A stretch of DNA of 64,000 nucleotides from Breviolum minutum Mf 1.05b.01 (taxonomy: Eukaryota; Sar; Dinophyceae; Suessiales; Symbiodiniaceae): assembly GCA_000507305.1 (NCBI GenBank), contig DF239294.1, positions 51,974 through 115,973 on the forward strand. The letters run 5' to 3'. Below are positions 63,805-64,000 of the stretch, piece by piece. The translations under genes were made by a program, and so were the position numbers. Each line of letters begins with the position of its first letter. The stretch's first letter is position 1. The notes under the pieces are model-generated. The model had not been told where the DNA came from and ran no database searches. It saw only the letters and a list, made by a program, of their open reading frames with translations.

Positions 63805-63912
63805 GGTCGCGGTGGTAGGGAGAAGGCCAAAAGAGAGGAGACTTTTCCCATCGAATTGATTCAGAAGGCGACGGGTCACCGGGCCGTTGGGGGAAGTCAT
63901 TTCGGCGCCTGA
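63805..63912 (+). CDS. Candidate terminal exon, basic
   Basis: After 'cttgctgtgtgtgcag' (followed by G) the frame reads RGGREKAKREETFPIELIQK and ATGHRAVGGSHFGA to a stop. The acceptor and codon usage are good. The minus strand is also open here (EMTSPNGPVTRRLLNQFDGK). Confidence 0.45.
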   Translation, partial: GRGGREKAKREETFPIELIQKATGHRAVGGSHFGA

Positions 63913-64000
63913 ACAAATCACCAGATTCAAAAATCAGCCGAAGGAGTCGGATGAATGCTACATCTAATGCCAATGCTCATCCATGCCTCGAGGCTTATTC

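Noticed and set aside
1-64000. CRISPR array, tRNA, rRNA, spliced-leader or telomere repeats
   Set aside because: No regular spacer arrays, cloverleaf-like sequences, rRNA segments, dinoflagellate spliced-leader copies or telomere runs were seen by eye. A covariance-model search was not possible.

Overview
The window looks like nuclear DNA of a photosynthetic protist, most likely a dinoflagellate of the Symbiodiniaceae type. The reasons are: coding islands of about 60-200 bp with 5' GT (sometimes GC) and 3' AG, often AG|G, intron borders; long AT-rich introns and spacers full of T-runs; very many short fold-back repeats of a few families; an intron-less tandem-domain gene; and one exon with a 'WFVSHAW' motif that I remember from dinoflagellate predicted proteins. 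The lineage is an inference. Nothing suggests a prokaryote: there are no operons, ribosome binding sites, CRISPR arrays or insertion sequences.

The one gene that can be read without doubt is at 48431-50626 (+): a 731-residue intron-less ORF made of four tandem copies of a ~155-residue SnoaL/NTF2-like (CaMKII-association-like) domain ending in the HHSS signature of iota-class carbonic anhydrase (COG4337/LCIP63 type). The first domain is diverged; domains 2-4 are nearly identical and mosaic, as expected from gene conversion. The gene lies between two direct copies of a ~1.4-kb segment (46041-47452 and 51386-52772).

The second recognisable gene is split. A TauD/TfdA-like Fe(II)/2-oxoglutarate dioxygenase can be followed on + from about 5203 to 12501 in up to seven phase-compatible exons: the His-x-Glu metal motif, a GG-N-T-L-x-DG motif, and the distal His and Arg are in separate exons.

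Other coding islands (1.4, 14.3-14.9, 15.5-17.3, 19-28, 30.8, 34.7-35.3, 39-46, 53.6-59.7 and 62.2-63.9 kb) are exon-sized, mostly on +, a few on -. I could not assign families to most. In this sequence the antisense of a real exon is often open too, so several strand calls are tentative.

The rest is introns and spacers carrying at least ten families of ~90-150-bp fold-back (MITE-like) elements, a few minisatellites and microsatellites, and AT dinucleotide tracts. Several fold-backs lie directly against exon borders. Exon borders are my manual reading; no alignment or splice model was run.
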